Source of the DNA: Jiella mangrovi
GTDB taxonomy: Bacteria; Pseudomonadota; Alphaproteobacteria; Rhizobiales; Rhizobiaceae
Length of the DNA: 64,000 nt
Assembly: GCF_017815135.1 (NCBI RefSeq)
Contig: NZ_JAGJCF010000003.1
Span: 248,001 to 312,000 of the forward strand
Direction: 5' to 3'
Below the pieces are notes generated by a model that worked only from the letters and a program-made list of their open reading frames with translations, searched no databases and had not been told where the DNA came from. Each line of letters begins with the position of its first letter. Position 1 is the stretch's first letter. The translations under genes were made by a program, and so were the position numbers. Below are positions 17,990 through 27,927 of this stretch, piece by piece.

Positions 17990-18718
17990 ATGGGTCGGCA
18001 TCTGATCTTCGGAGGCAATGGCGGCGTCGGGCAGGCGATCGCACGGCGACTGACGAAAGCGGGGCACGAGATCGTCCTTTGTGGACGCAATCGCGACGAA
18101 CTCGGCAAATTGGCCGACGAGCTTTCAGCCGACACGATCTTGTGCGACGTGATGGAGCCGAACGCGATCGCCGATGCGGCGCGCGACATGCCCGATCGCC
18201 TCGACGGCTTCGTCTATGCCGTTGGTTCGATCAATCTGAAGCCGTTTCAAAAGGCGAACGCGGAGGACTTCCTCACCGACTTCAGGCTGAATTCCCTCGG
18301 TGCCGCTCTCGCCTTCCAGGCGGCGCTGCCGGCGTTGCTGAAGGCGGAAGACGGCGCCAGCGCCTTGTTCTTCTCGACGGTCGCCGTCGAGCAGGGCTTT
18401 GCCGCCCACGCCTCGATCGCCATGGCCAAGGGCGCCGTCGTCGGCCTGACGCGCACGCTCGCCACCGAATATGCGCCGAAGATCCGGGTCAACGCGATCG
18501 CCCCCTCGCTCGTCGACACGCCGCTCGGCCAGACGGTGGCCGGCAACGAAAAGATGGCGGAGGCCATCGCCAGGATGCACGCGGTGCCGCGTCTCGGCAA
18601 ACCCGACGACATCGCCGCCATGGCCGAACTCCTCCTCACCGAGTCCGGCTCGTGGATCACCGGTCAGGTGATCGGCGTCGATGGTGGCCGATCGGCGATC
18701 CGGGTCATGCGGAGCTAG
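17990..18718 (+). CDS. Short-chain dehydrogenase/reductase-like protein lacking the catalytic Tyr
   Basis: This 242-residue protein has a classical SDR fold: a dinucleotide-binding GGNGGVGQAI at about residues 8-17, an NNAG-like AVGSIN segment, KGAVVGLTRTLATEYAP, RVNAIAPSLVDTPLG and a C-terminal ITGQVIGVDGG. The normal S-x12-YxxxK triad is not intact. The lysine is present in ASIAMAK, but the position four residues before it is Ile instead of Tyr, and the Ser position reads ST. It may be a reductase that works differently, or a binding or regulatory protein. No operon partner is evident. Confidence 0.8.
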   Translation: MGRHLIFGGNGGVGQAIARRLTKAGHEIVLCGRNRDELGKLADELSADTILCDVMEPNAIADAARDMPDRLDGFVYAVGSINLKPFQKANAEDFLTDFRLNSLGAALAFQAALPALLKAEDGASALFFSTVAVEQGFAAHASIAMAKGAVVGLTRTLATEYAPKIRVNAIAPSLVDTPLGQTVAGNEKMAEAIARMHAVPRLGKPDDIAAMAELLLTESGSWITGQVIGVDGGRSAIRVMRS

Positions 18719-18746
18719 GCGGGCGAGCCGGCGCATTGGTTCTGGC

Positions 18747-19490
18747 TCACAGCCCCGCGACACGGTCGTTCATCGGTGCCTGATGAACGACGATCCGGGC
18801 ATGATAGGGGACGCGCTCGTAAAGGTCGATCACGTCCTGATTGACCAGGCGAACACAGCCCGAGGAATTGGCGCCGCCGATCGTCCACCACTCGGGCGTC
18901 CCGTGCAGGCGGTAGAGCGTGTCCTTGCCGTTCTTGAAGATGTAGAGCGCGCGGGCACCCAGCGGATTGGTCACGCCGGGAGCCATGCCGCCGTTTTCGA
19001 CGGAATAGACTTCAAGCGACGGTTTGCGCGCGATCATCTCGGCAGGAACCTTCCAGCGTGGCCAGTGCTGTCGCCAGTGGATCGCGCCTTCGCCGCCCCA
19101 TTCGAAACCCGCCCGTCCGATGCCGACCCCGTAGCGCATCGCCATGCCGTCGTTCTCGACGAGATAGAGGAACCGGTTCGGCGTATCGACGACCACCGTA
19201 CCCGGGGACTCTCCTGTGGGATCGGCAACGCGCTGACGATAGTATTTCCGGTCCATCTTCCAGTAGGGGACGGCAGGCAGCTCGTGGCCACCGTCATTCA
19301 GCGCGCCGTAGCGCGTGTCGAGTTCCGCGGTTCGACGAGACGAAGCGAGTGGCTCGGCTGCTGCGACATCGGCCATGGGCTCAGGCTCTAGGGCGGGATT
19401 GCGGCCAGCAGTCGAACAGCCGGCGAGGCCGGCGGCGCCGCATGCGACGAGAAAGGATCGCCGCGACAGGGAAATGGGGGTGGTTGTCAT
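18747..19490 (-). CDS. L,D-transpeptidase (YkuD domain) lipoprotein
   Basis: This 247-residue protein starts with a twin-arginine-like signal and lipobox (SRRSFLVACGAAGLAGC), so it should be exported and lipid-anchored. The YkuD catalytic block near the C-terminus contains HGTPEWW and SSGCVRL with the catalytic His and Cys, preceded by VVVDTPNRFLYLVEN at the start of the domain. Such enzymes make 3-3 crosslinks in peptidoglycan or attach proteins to it, which are prominent in Rhizobiales. It is divergent from a LysR regulator, with 103 bases between them. Confidence 0.9.
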   Translation of the reverse strand: MTTTPISLSRRSFLVACGAAGLAGCSTAGRNPALEPEPMADVAAAEPLASSRRTAELDTRYGALNDGGHELPAVPYWKMDRKYYRQRVADPTGESPGTVVVDTPNRFLYLVENDGMAMRYGVGIGRAGFEWGGEGAIHWRQHWPRWKVPAEMIARKPSLEVYSVENGGMAPGVTNPLGARALYIFKNGKDTLYRLHGTPEWWTIGGANSSGCVRLVNQDVIDLYERVPYHARIVVHQAPMNDRVAGL

Positions 19491-19593
19491 GAAGCGCCTC
19501 GTTGTGGCTGTCCGTCGAATCGCGGCTTGAGAACATCATCCGGCTGAGATATGAGCAACGGCAATGATGATATGATATTCATAGCTGTTTGGA

Positions 19594-20508
19594 ATGATGA
19601 TGGACGTCACGGCTGCCTTGCGCGCCTTTGCGCGGACGATCGAGCGCGGTTCCATGACTGGTGCGGCTGCCGATCTCGGCATCAGCCAACCCGCAATTTC
19701 CAAGCATCTCGCCAATCTCGAACGACACGTGCAGGCACGGCTTCTCGAGCGCTCGCCGCGCCATGTTCGCGCGACGTCTGCCGGCGAGACGCTCTATGAG
19801 GCGACGCGCTCCGGGCTGGCGGCGATCGACGCGGCAATGGAAGGCATTCGGATCGAGGGCGGCGCGATCGAAGGCAAGCTGCGCATCCATGCCCAGACCT
19901 GCGTCGGCGGCAAGGTCATCCATCCGATCGTGATGGACTTCCAGCGCGATCATCCCGAGGTGCGCATCGAGCTCGTGCTCGAGAACCGCGCGATCGATCT
20001 CGTCTACGACAATTTCGACATGGCAATCCGCTATTCACGGCCGGAGAGCCAGGACGTCGTCATCCGCCGGCTGGGCTTCGTCGAGCGCATTCTCGCGGCG
20101 AGCCCGGACTTTCTCGAGCGTGTCGGAGGGATCGACGATCCTTTGAAGCTCGGCGCCGTTCCGCTGGTGACCACCGCTCAGGTGCTTTCGCCGGGACGGT
20201 CCCTGACGCTGACGAAGGGCAATGAACAGCATCAGATCCCGGTTCGCCCGTTCCTTCATACCAATGATGCAAATGTCATCCTCAACACATTGCTCACGGG
20301 GCATGCCTGCGGTCCGATCCAGGCTCTCTTTGCCGGCGAGGCGTTGAAGGATGGCCGGTTGCGGCGCATCCTCCCGGCATATGAGGTGAAATCGGCGGAA
20401 ATGATGCTCGCCTATCCCTCGGTGCGCTTCATGCGCCCGGTGGTGCGCGCCTTCGCCGACCGTCTCGTCGAGGAGGTGAAATCGGTGGAGGGTATCGTCT
20501 GCCGGTGA
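19594..20508 (+). CDS. LysR-family transcriptional regulator
   Basis: This 304-residue regulator has an N-terminal winged HTH (ALRAFARTIERGSMTGAAAD, then ISQPAISKHLANLE) and a periplasmic-binding-like effector domain starting about residue 90 with KLRIHAQTCVGGKVIHPIV. It resembles the AaeR/DhcR-like LysR group by general layout. The target is unknown. The divergent L,D-transpeptidase gene is the first candidate because the two share a 103-bp AT-rich spacer. Confidence 0.88.
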   Translation: MMMDVTAALRAFARTIERGSMTGAAADLGISQPAISKHLANLERHVQARLLERSPRHVRATSAGETLYEATRSGLAAIDAAMEGIRIEGGAIEGKLRIHAQTCVGGKVIHPIVMDFQRDHPEVRIELVLENRAIDLVYDNFDMAIRYSRPESQDVVIRRLGFVERILAASPDFLERVGGIDDPLKLGAVPLVTTAQVLSPGRSLTLTKGNEQHQIPVRPFLHTNDANVILNTLLTGHACGPIQALFAGEALKDGRLRRILPAYEVKSAEMMLAYPSVRFMRPVVRAFADRLVEEVKSVEGIVCR

Positions 20509-20719
20509 CCCGAAGGGCTGCGATCGGTCGCACCCGCCACGCCGTCGCTCGCCCTGTCGGACGGTCCTCGCTGACACAGATCTCTTGATAGATGGCGGAC
20601 ACCGGCGTCCGGCCTCAAGCTGATCGGAGACGGGAGCCCCATGCGCTGCTCAAAGATCGACGTCGTTGCCTTCAGCACCCTTCGGGTCTGGAAGACCCGC
20701 TCCACGCCAGTCTGATCGG

Positions 20720-22255
20720 ATGGCGACACTTCGGTTCGTGCTTGGCGATCAGCTCAGCCGGGAGCTTTCCTCGCTGAAGGACCTCGAAGAGGGCGACGTC
20801 GTCCTGATGTGCGAGGTCGCCGACGAGACCCGTTATGTGCGCCATCACAAGCGCAAGATCGCCTTTCTGTTCGCCGCGATGCGCCATTTCGCGGAAGATC
20901 TGCGCGATCGCGGCGTGACAGTCGATTATGTCACGCTCGACGATGGTGACAACACCGGTTCGTTTTCAGGCGAGCTGAAACGGGCGGTGGCGCGCCACTC
21001 GCCGGACGCTGTCGTCGTCACCGAGCCCGGCGAGTGGCGGGTCCTGCAGATGATGGAAGACTGGCGCGAGGAGCTGGACGTGCCCGTCGAGATCCGGCCC
21101 GACGATCGCTTCGTCTGCAGCCATGAGCGCTTCGAGGCATGGGCCGAGGGGCTGAAGGAACTGCGCATGGAGTTCTTCTATCGCGAGATGCGCAAGGAGA
21201 CGGGCTATCTCATGGAGGGAGACGGGCCGGTCGAAGGCAAGTGGAATTTCGACCATTCCAATCGCGAGCCGCTGAAACAGGGGATCACGCCGCCGGAACG
21301 GCCGACCTATTCCGTCGACGAGATCACGCAGGAGGTGCTCGATCTCGTCGCCGGACGGTTTGGCAATCACTTCGGCAAGCTCGACGACTTCGACTATCCG
21401 GTCTCGCGTCGCCAGGCGCTGCATTACCTCAACTGGTTCGTCGACGAGGCGCTGCCGAAATTCGGCACCTATCAGGACGCGATGCGTGAGGGCGCGCCGC
21501 TCCTTTTCCACTCCCATCTCTCCGGCCTGATCAATTGCGGGCTGATCGATCCGCGCGAAGCGTGCGATCGCGCCGAGGCGGCCTGGCGCGCGGGCGACGC
21601 GCCGATCAATGCGGTGGAGGGCTTCATCCGCCAGATCATCGGCTGGCGGGAATTTGTGCGCGGCGTCTACTGGCGGGAGATGCCGGGTTATGAGCGCTCG
21701 AACAAGCTTCTCGCCCAGCGCAAGCTTCCGGACTTCTTCTGGACCGGCGAGACCGAGCTGAACTGTCTTCATCAATGCATCCGCGAGGTCGAGGCGAGCG
21801 CCTACAACCATCACATCCAGCGGCTGATGGTGCTTGGCAACTTCTGCCTTCTCTGCGGCTTCGACCCGCGCGAGGTGCAGGAATGGTATCTGACCGTCTA
21901 TCACGACGCCTATGAATGGGTGGAAATGCCGAATGTCGTCGGCATGATCCTTTATGCCGACGGCGGTCTCTTCGCCTCAAAGCCCTATGCGGCCTCGGCG
22001 AACTACATCGACAAGATGTCCGACTATTGCGGCAATTGCCGCTATTCGCCGAAGGTGAAGACCGGCGAGGGCGCCTGTCCGTTCAACCTCCTCTATTGGG
22101 ACTTCGTCGCCCGCAACGAGGATCGGCTGAAGGGCAATCCTCGGATGAACCGCACCTATGCGACGCTCGAGCGCATGGACGCCGGCAAGGTCGAGACGAT
22201 CCGCAAGGAGGCGGCCGAATTTCTCGACGGGCTGGTGGCGAGCGGGGATTACTGA
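20720..22255 (+). CDS. phrB: FeS-type bacterial cryptochrome/photolyase, probable (6-4) photolyase (PhrB/CryB family)
   Basis: This 511-residue flavoprotein belongs to the FeS-BCP group. Residues Cys349, Cys437, Cys440 and Cys453 keep the spacing of the four [4Fe-4S] ligands of Agrobacterium PhrB, offset by one. The start MATLRFVLGDQLS is the standard N-terminus. SRRQALHYLNWFVDEALP, INAVEGFIRQIIGWREFVRG, YNHHIQRLMVLGNF and YEWVEMPNVVGM form the FAD-binding helical domain. Known members bind FAD, a dimethyl-ribityllumazine antenna and the cluster, and repair (6-4) photoproducts or act in light signalling. It appears to be a single gene. Confidence 0.92.
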   Translation: MATLRFVLGDQLSRELSSLKDLEEGDVVLMCEVADETRYVRHHKRKIAFLFAAMRHFAEDLRDRGVTVDYVTLDDGDNTGSFSGELKRAVARHSPDAVVVTEPGEWRVLQMMEDWREELDVPVEIRPDDRFVCSHERFEAWAEGLKELRMEFFYREMRKETGYLMEGDGPVEGKWNFDHSNREPLKQGITPPERPTYSVDEITQEVLDLVAGRFGNHFGKLDDFDYPVSRRQALHYLNWFVDEALPKFGTYQDAMREGAPLLFHSHLSGLINCGLIDPREACDRAEAAWRAGDAPINAVEGFIRQIIGWREFVRGVYWREMPGYERSNKLLAQRKLPDFFWTGETELNCLHQCIREVEASAYNHHIQRLMVLGNFCLLCGFDPREVQEWYLTVYHDAYEWVEMPNVVGMILYADGGLFASKPYAASANYIDKMSDYCGNCRYSPKVKTGEGACPFNLLYWDFVARNEDRLKGNPRMNRTYATLERMDAGKVETIRKEAAEFLDGLVASGDY

Positions 22256-22383
22256 TTGTCAGCCGACATGCACTTTTGTTGTGCGAAAGCTGCGTCTGCC
22301 TTCAAATGCGGCGATTGGTCGCTTGCCAGCCCCCATGCAAAGCGCCTTAACTCGGCAAACCGGCCTTGTTGCGCGACTGCCGG

Positions 22384-22399
22384 TTAAGGTTCCGTTAAC
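22384..22399 (+). promoter_or_regulatory. Candidate CtrA-binding site upstream of usg
   Basis: TTAA-GGTTCCG-TTAAC matches the full CtrA consensus TTAA-N7-TTAAC exactly. It is also a palindrome, CGGTTAA/TTAACCG. It lies about 120 bases before the usg start in a 264-bp intergenic space. CtrA is the master cell-cycle regulator of alphaproteobacteria. Binding is inferred. Confidence 0.55.
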
Positions 22400-22519
22400 C
22401 GACGAGGCGCAGCATCGATGATGTCGATCCACTTGCCCCATGTCTTATGGGACCAGTAGGATCGACACATTCCAAGCGTCGGTCCTTTGCCGGCCGCCGC
22501 TCGACGAAGAGGTGTGCCG

Positions 22520-22801
22520 ATGACTGCAAGACCTGTCGACGCTTCGTTCCTCCGGATGCTTGAGGGGCATAGCCTCACGTCGGCGGAAGTTCTTTACCGG
22601 ATGCCCGATCACCCGACATTGCTGCAGACGTTCTTCTGGCAGTTCGAAGATATGGCGCCGGACTATCCGCGGCTGAAGCGCTTCCTCGACCATTGGGAAC
22701 GGGAGATCGAGGCGATGATCCACTCCGTCCGGGTCATGCATCGGGGCCTGATCGCGCCCAAGGAGATTCGGCTCGTGAGGGATGGCGGTGAGCTGCACTG
22801 A
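22520..22801 (+). CDS. usg: Usg family protein
   Basis: This 93-residue small protein matches the alphaproteobacterial Usg family along its length, with the diagnostic EVLYRMPDHPTLLQTFFWQF, a DYPRLKRFLDHWEREIE helix and HSVRV near the end. The start MTARPVDASF gives the usual family length. The function is not established. The name comes from its original position next to other genes. A perfect CtrA-type site lies upstream, which hints at cell-cycle control. Confidence 0.85.
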   Translation: MTARPVDASFLRMLEGHSLTSAEVLYRMPDHPTLLQTFFWQFEDMAPDYPRLKRFLDHWEREIEAMIHSVRVMHRGLIAPKEIRLVRDGGELH

Positions 22802-22834
22802 ACAACTGGATGTCGTTCCCGGCAGCGTAGAGCC

Positions 22835-23848
22835 TCAGGCTGGATCGAGTTTGAACGTCGCGCGGACGATGCCGTGATCGCTGGTTCCCGCCTCATGGTC
22901 GGGATCGTAGTGAAGATGATCGTTGGCAATGTCGAGCTTCTTGAAGGCCCAGACCCGCTTGCGACTGTTGTCGTAGAGCTCCTGGCTGACGAGGATCTGG
23001 TCGAGGGACTCGAAATTGTTCTGGTGGATATGGGTGTAGTAGACGTCGCGGGTCGAGCGGTAGTCCTGCAGTGTCTGGCCGGTATAGAGATCGACGTCGC
23101 TGCCGCCCGTGCTCTCGCCCATCAGATAGTTGGGCTGGCCGGTCAGAATGTTCATGGTGTTGGAAAGCGTTCCGTCGTTGATGTCGCCGATGACGATCAC
23201 CGGTTCGTCCGTGTCTTTCATCAGCTTGGTCAGGTGAACCCGCAGTGCTGCCGACTCGGCGGTACGCCGTATTGTGGATATCGCAGCGCCGATCGCTTCC
23301 TGATGAGGCTTGTGCAGCTGGCGATCATACCATTCCTCGCGCGAGATCCAGGTTGGTCCCTTGGACTTGAAATGACAGACGAAGACATGGATCGGGTCGG
23401 CCCGCTCGTCCGGCTGAAAGCGGAAACGAAGCACCGGGCGCGAATAGGACCGGAGCGAAACTGCGATGCTTTCGGTCTGCGGATCGTCGCCGCCGCTCTT
23501 CAGAATCATTTCGTCCGGAAAATCCCTGATCCATTCCGGCTCGCCGACGAGCATTGAGCGGCGAAGCGCCGCTGCGCACATGATCATGCCGCCGTCGTGG
23601 CCCTCCGGCGCCACGGCAACATACTCCGTGTGGAGTCCGGCACCTTCGAGGACCTTCGATAGCGTCTCGGCATGCCAAAGCTCCTGAAAACCCCAGACAT
23701 CGGCGGGAAGTGTCTGCAGCATCCGGGCAGTGAACACGATTTTGCGATCGTATTCGTCCTGGCTCCAACCAGCGCGGCCATACATTTCGAGACCGGGCTC
23801 GTTGAGATTTCGCAGATTGAAGGTGGCGATGCTGAAGGTCTTGGCCAT
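22835..23848 (-). CDS. Endonuclease/exonuclease/phosphatase (EEP) family hydrolase
   Basis: This 337-residue protein has the EEP metal-dependent phosphodiesterase motifs in order: ATFNLRNL near the start, GFQEL with the metal-binding Glu, FVCHFKSKGP, VIGDINDG and GTSDHGIV at the C-terminus with the catalytic Asp-His. No signal peptide is visible (MAKTFSIATFN). Family members cleave DNA, RNA, phospholipid headgroups or inositol phosphates, and the substrate cannot be assigned. It stands alone, converging on usg. Confidence 0.85.
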   Translation of the reverse strand: MAKTFSIATFNLRNLNEPGLEMYGRAGWSQDEYDRKIVFTARMLQTLPADVWGFQELWHAETLSKVLEGAGLHTEYVAVAPEGHDGGMIMCAAALRRSMLVGEPEWIRDFPDEMILKSGGDDPQTESIAVSLRSYSRPVLRFRFQPDERADPIHVFVCHFKSKGPTWISREEWYDRQLHKPHQEAIGAAISTIRRTAESAALRVHLTKLMKDTDEPVIVIGDINDGTLSNTMNILTGQPNYLMGESTGGSDVDLYTGQTLQDYRSTRDVYYTHIHQNNFESLDQILVSQELYDNSRKRVWAFKKLDIANDHLHYDPDHEAGTSDHGIVRATFKLDPA

Positions 23849-24056
23849 TGCGATCTCGCCTCTGCAAACCCGTGCTCACCGCAGCAGCGTCGCACTCAAG
23901 CATGACGAGTTTAATACAATTTCAGGTGATGCTTTTTGGCGGTTGCACGCTGGGGAGGGCAGCTTTTCGCAGGTCTTCAACTATCGCGGATGCCGCGCGA
24001 CAGCCTCGCCGGCTACGGGAACGATGCGCGACGGACCGGATTGGAACCCCCGAAAG

Positions 24057-24857
24057 TCAGATCAGCCGTAGCCCCTTCAGGCTGGCATGGCCGTTCTTGC
24101 CGATGATGATGTGATCGTGAACCGAGATCCCCAGGGACTTCGCCGTCTCGATGATCGTCTTGGTCATCTCGATGTCGGCGCGTGACGGCGTCGGGTCGCC
24201 GGAGGGGTGATTATGGACGAGGATGATCGCGGTCGCGTTCAGCTCCAGCGCCCGGCGCACCACCTCGCGCGGATAGACCGGCGTGTGGTCGACGGTGCCG
24301 GTTCCCTGCACCTCGTCGGCGATGAGGGCGTTCTTCTTGTCGAGGAAGAGGATGCGGAACTGCTCGCGGGCCTCGTGGGCCATCTGCGCCGTGCAGTAGT
24401 CGATCACCGCCGCCCAGGATGACAGCACTTCGCGTTGCCTCACGGCCGAGCGCATCGCCCGCCGGTTGATCGCCGCGACGATGGCGATGTCGAGCGCGAC
24501 GGCATGCTTGACGCCGGGCACTTCCGTCAGCCGCCGATGCGGCGCGCCGAGCACCTCGGAAAGCGAGCCGAAGCGGGCAATCAGCGCCTTGGCGATCGGT
24601 TTGACGTCCCGGCGCGGGATGGTGCGGAATAGGATGAGTTCGAGCAGTTCGTAATCGGCGAGGGCGTCGGCGCCGGCATTGGCGAAGCGCTCGCGCAGCC
24701 GGTCGCGGTGGCCGTCGTGATGACGCGGGGCGCTTGCCTCGCCGGGTTTGGTGTCGGCCTTGCGGGGCACGCGCTCCGGCCGCTCTTCGAGCCCGAACAG
24801 GCCGCTGCGTCGTGCCTCGGGCGCTGCGTCGTCGTCGTTTCCGCCGGAAGACGCCAT
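24057..24857 (-). CDS. radC: RadC family protein (JAB/MPN domain)
   Basis: This 266-residue protein has an N-terminal charged, poorly conserved stretch, then a UPF0758 helix-hairpin-helix-like region ([21 protein letters not shown]), and a C-terminal JAB metalloprotease-like domain with the zinc motif [15 protein letters not shown]. Despite the name, a DNA-repair role is not proven. It lies 9 bases after map and is the last gene of sfsA-map-radC, an order common in Rhizobiales. Confidence 0.92.
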   Translation of the reverse strand: MASSGGNDDDAAPEARRSGLFGLEERPERVPRKADTKPGEASAPRHHDGHRDRLRERFANAGADALADYELLELILFRTIPRRDVKPIAKALIARFGSLSEVLGAPHRRLTEVPGVKHAVALDIAIVAAINRRAMRSAVRQREVLSSWAAVIDYCTAQMAHEAREQFRILFLDKKNALIADEVQGTGTVDHTPVYPREVVRRALELNATAIILVHNHPSGDPTPSRADIEMTKTIIETAKSLGISVHDHIIIGKNGHASLKGLRLI

Positions 24858-24866
24858 CGCCCCTGC

Positions 24867-25718
24867 CTATTCGGCCGTCGCCGGATCGCGCTTGAAATCG
24901 ATGCCGGGCGTGTCGAGCCCGCCGGGCGAATAGGTGAAGACCTCGCAGCCGTCCTCGGTCACGCCCAGCGTGTGCTCGTATTGGGCCGAGAGCGTGCGGT
25001 CCCGCGTCACGGCGGTCCAGCCGTCATTGAGGATCTTCACATGCGGGCGGCCGAGATTGATCATCGGCTCGATGGTGAAGATCATGCCGGGTTTCATCTC
25101 CGGGCCTTCGCCGCGGCGGCCGTAATGCAGGATGTTCGGCGCGTCATGGAAGAGCTTGCCGACGCCGTGGCCGCAGAAGTCGCGAACCACCGAGCAGCGT
25201 TCACCCTCGGCATAGGTCTGGATCGCATGGCCGATATCGCCGATATGGCCGCCGGGCTTCACGGCGTCGATGCCGAGGAGAAGCGAGCGGTAGGTCACCT
25301 CGCAAAGCCGCTCGGCGGCGCGCTTCAGCTTGCCGACCGGATACATGCGCGAGGAATCGCCGTGCCAGCCGTCGACGATCAGGGTGACGTCGATATTGAC
25401 GATGTCGCCTTCCTTCAGCGGCTTGTCGTTCGGCACGCCGTGGCAGACGACGTGATTGATCGAGGTGCAAACGCTTTTCGTATAGCCGCGATAGTTCAGC
25501 GTCGCCGGAACGGCGCCGTTCGCCATGGCGAAATCATAGACGAAATCGTCCAGCGTCTGGGTGAGGGCGCCGGGAAAGACGAGTTCGGCCAGACCGTCGA
25601 GGCAGCGGGCCGTGAGCTGGCAGGCCCGGCGCATGCCCTCGAACGCGTCGGGACCATAGATCCTGATGGCGCCGGTGTTGCGGATCGGGTTCGCCTCGGC
25701 CTCGAGATAGGTTGTCAT
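24867..25718 (-). CDS. map: Methionine aminopeptidase, type I
   Basis: This 283-residue enzyme removes the initiator methionine from new proteins. Metal ligands are visible in [17 protein letters not shown] (two Asp), [15 protein letters not shown] (His), IFTIEPMIN (Glu) and [12 protein letters not shown] (Glu). The N-terminal [12 protein letters not shown] is the usual substrate pocket segment. ATG at 25718 was chosen because it overlaps the sfsA stop by 4 bases. The longer frame only extends into sfsA. Confidence 0.94.
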   Translation of the reverse strand: MTTYLEAEANPIRNTGAIRIYGPDAFEGMRRACQLTARCLDGLAELVFPGALTQTLDDFVYDFAMANGAVPATLNYRGYTKSVCTSINHVVCHGVPNDKPLKEGDIVNIDVTLIVDGWHGDSSRMYPVGKLKRAAERLCEVTYRSLLLGIDAVKPGGHIGDIGHAIQTYAEGERCSVVRDFCGHGVGKLFHDAPNILHYGRRGEGPEMKPGMIFTIEPMINLGRPHVKILNDGWTAVTRDRTLSAQYEHTLGVTEDGCEVFTYSPGGLDTPGIDFKRDPATAE

Positions 25719-26431
25719 GGCAGCTTCGTTTCGACGATCGGAAGGGGTGTCACAGGAGTGATCCCGTTCAGGCTGATGTCGCACCGAACGGCGTAGGCTT
25801 CAACCCCTCGTCGCCGCGCCTCGGCAAAGCCGGCCGCATAGGCGGGATCGAGATCGGCGGCAAAGGCCAGCCGGTCGCAGTCGGATCGCTGGACGACATA
25901 GAGCATCACGGCCCGGTTGCCGGCCCGGGTTTCGGCGGCGAGATCGAGGAGGTGCCTGGCGCCTCTGGTCGTCACGCAATCGGGGAATTCGGCAAGGCCG
26001 GGAGTGCGCATGAGGTGGACGTTCTTCACCTCGACATAGACCGGCCTGCCGGCTGCCTCCTGATAAAGAAGATCGACGCGCGAATTCGCCTGATAGCGCA
26101 CTTCGCGGCGGGCCGGTCCGAGGTCCGCCAAGGCAGGCACGAGCCCGGCGGCGATCGCCTCCTCGGCAATGCGGTTGGGAAGCGAGGTGTTGATGCCGAC
26201 GAGCGTGCCGTCCGCCTCGACGATCTCCAGCGTCAGCGGAAGCTTGCGTTTCAGATTGGCCGAGCGCGACAGCCAGACGCGCGAGCCCGGCGCCTTCAGC
26301 CCGATCATCGCCCCAGGATCGGGGCAATGGACGGTAACCGGCTCGTCCTCGCCGTCGATGACGACGTCGGCGAGGAAGCGCTTGTAGCGCTGGATCAGGC
26401 GGCCGGGGATCAGCGGGGAGGGAAACAGCAT
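25715..26431 (-). CDS. sfsA: SfsA family protein (sugar fermentation stimulation protein)
   Basis: This 238-residue protein shows the conserved SfsA blocks: [16 protein letters not shown] at the OB-fold N-terminus, VHCPDPGAM, and a nuclease-like core [25 protein letters not shown] followed by [10 protein letters not shown]. coli SfsA was linked to maltose gene expression. The fold suggests nucleic acid binding or cleavage, but the job is unclear. It is the first gene of sfsA-map-radC and overlaps map by 4 bases. Confidence 0.92.
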   Translation of the reverse strand: MLFPSPLIPGRLIQRYKRFLADVVIDGEDEPVTVHCPDPGAMIGLKAPGSRVWLSRSANLKRKLPLTLEIVEADGTLVGINTSLPNRIAEEAIAAGLVPALADLGPARREVRYQANSRVDLLYQEAAGRPVYVEVKNVHLMRTPGLAEFPDCVTTRGARHLLDLAAETRAGNRAVMLYVVQRSDCDRLAFAADLDPAYAAGFAEARRRGVEAYAVRCDISLNGITPVTPLPIVETKLP

Positions 26432-26517
26432 GGCCGGCGGGTAGCCTCTCGGCCCCCGCCGGTCAATTCCGAGGAGCGGCCCGCGAACAGGAAGGCCAGT
26501 GCGGGCATCAGACGGCC

Positions 26518-27735
26518 TCAGTCGATCCGAACCTTCATCGGCGAGATTTGCCTGATGCCGCCGAAGCCAGACATCGTCGCTGCTTCCACCAGAGCGATCT
26601 GCGGCGCGTTTTCGGCGAGCGCTGCAAGACCCTCCCGGATTTCCAGCCTTGCCAGCATCTCGCCGATGCATCGATGGGGCCCGCTGCCGAAGACCGGATG
26701 GATGCGTGGATGGTCCGTGCGGTGGATGTCGAACCTGTCGGGCTCGGCGTAGAGCATCGGATCGCGAAGGGCCGACAGTGTGCTCAGCTTGATGACGGTG
26801 CCGGACGGCAGCAAGACGCCGTCGATTTCGAGCGGAGCGACGGTCAGGCGCGTGATCGTGCCGACCGGGGGTTCGTAGCGCAACGCCTCGTTCACCGCGC
26901 CTGGAATGAGCGAGGCGTCTTCCCCTACCGCCCGCCACTGCCGGGGATGCTGCAGAAGCAGGGACACCAGCATGGCAAAGCCTGCCCGCGTCGTATCCGT
27001 GCCGCCGATCACCAGGGCGATGACCTGCTGGACGAGGCTGTCGAAGGTGATCAGCGGATTTGCCGCCCAATCCTTGACAACCGTCGACAGCAGATCTCCT
27101 GCCGGAGAGTGCAATCGATTGCGCAGTTCGTCGCTGACATAGGCGGAAAGCTCCGATGCCGCCGCTTCGATCACCGGGTGAGCGGCGTGGGGGTAGACCG
27201 GGGAGATCGCCAGGGCGAGGTCTGCGACCAGCTTGGCGAAATAGGTCGCGTCGCTCAGTGGCAGCCCGAGAATGCTTGCGATCATCTCGGACGGCAGGCG
27301 CGCCGCCATCGCCTCGACGAAGTCGAAGGTCTCGCCCCGCGGCAACTCCGCGACGATCCTGTCGGCCACGGCGCGGATGTCGTCCGTCTTGTCCCGCATG
27401 GTCTTGGACGAGAAGGCTCGGGCGAAGAGGCTGCGTTTGGCCCTGTGCGACGCGCCGTTGCCGAAGACGAAGATCTCCGTGAGGAAGCGCGACACGGCCC
27501 CGGCCGGAACCTTGTGGAGCTGCGCATAGGCCGGGCCATCGATCTGCTCGGTGCGCGGATCGGCGAGCAGGGCGAGCACGTCTTGCGCCCGCAGCGCCAG
27601 GACGTAGCTGTCGCCGAGCTCGACGATCGCATGATCGGCGCGAAGATGCGCCAGATACGAGTGTGGCTCCCTCATCAGGGCGATAGGGTTTACCCGCAAC
27701 GGGGCATTGCGGGCGGGGTCGAGTTGCGTGGCCAT
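26518..27735 (-). CDS. Cytochrome P450
   Basis: This 405-residue soluble bacterial P450 has the heme-ligand motif [11 protein letters not shown] at about residues 348-358, the I-helix oxygen-activation segment [11 protein letters not shown], and the K-helix ExxR in NEALRYEPP. It lacks a membrane anchor, like class I bacterial P450s that need a ferredoxin and reductase. Neither partner is encoded next to it. It lies between the sfsA group and phaC with no operon partner, so it may be an acquired or stand-alone oxygenase. The substrate is unknown. Confidence 0.92.
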   Translation of the reverse strand: MATQLDPARNAPLRVNPIALMREPHSYLAHLRADHAIVELGDSYVLALRAQDVLALLADPRTEQIDGPAYAQLHKVPAGAVSRFLTEIFVFGNGASHRAKRSLFARAFSSKTMRDKTDDIRAVADRIVAELPRGETFDFVEAMAARLPSEMIASILGLPLSDATYFAKLVADLALAISPVYPHAAHPVIEAAASELSAYVSDELRNRLHSPAGDLLSTVVKDWAANPLITFDSLVQQVIALVIGGTDTTRAGFAMLVSLLLQHPRQWRAVGEDASLIPGAVNEALRYEPPVGTITRLTVAPLEIDGVLLPSGTVIKLSTLSALRDPMLYAEPDRFDIHRTDHPRIHPVFGSGPHRCIGEMLARLEIREGLAALAENAPQIALVEAATMSGFGGIRQISPMKVRID

Positions 27736-27927
27736 GAGTCTGATCCTGTAACGGATGGTTGCGATGGCCTATCGCTTGCGGCAGTTCGGGGTCGTCGTGC
27801 AGTGATCTCGATCACCGCGAATGTCGGTGGTGTGGGAATGACAGCGGGCTGGTTCAGCGCGCGAGCGGACGCCGCCGCCGGGCAATCGCAGGCGGCATGA
27901 TCCTGTCGTTTCCGGGCAGTCCGGCGC

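Noticed and set aside
26548-27900. 450-residue plus-strand frame opposite the P450 gene
   Set aside because: It is a shadow of the P450 coding strand and has no family resemblance.
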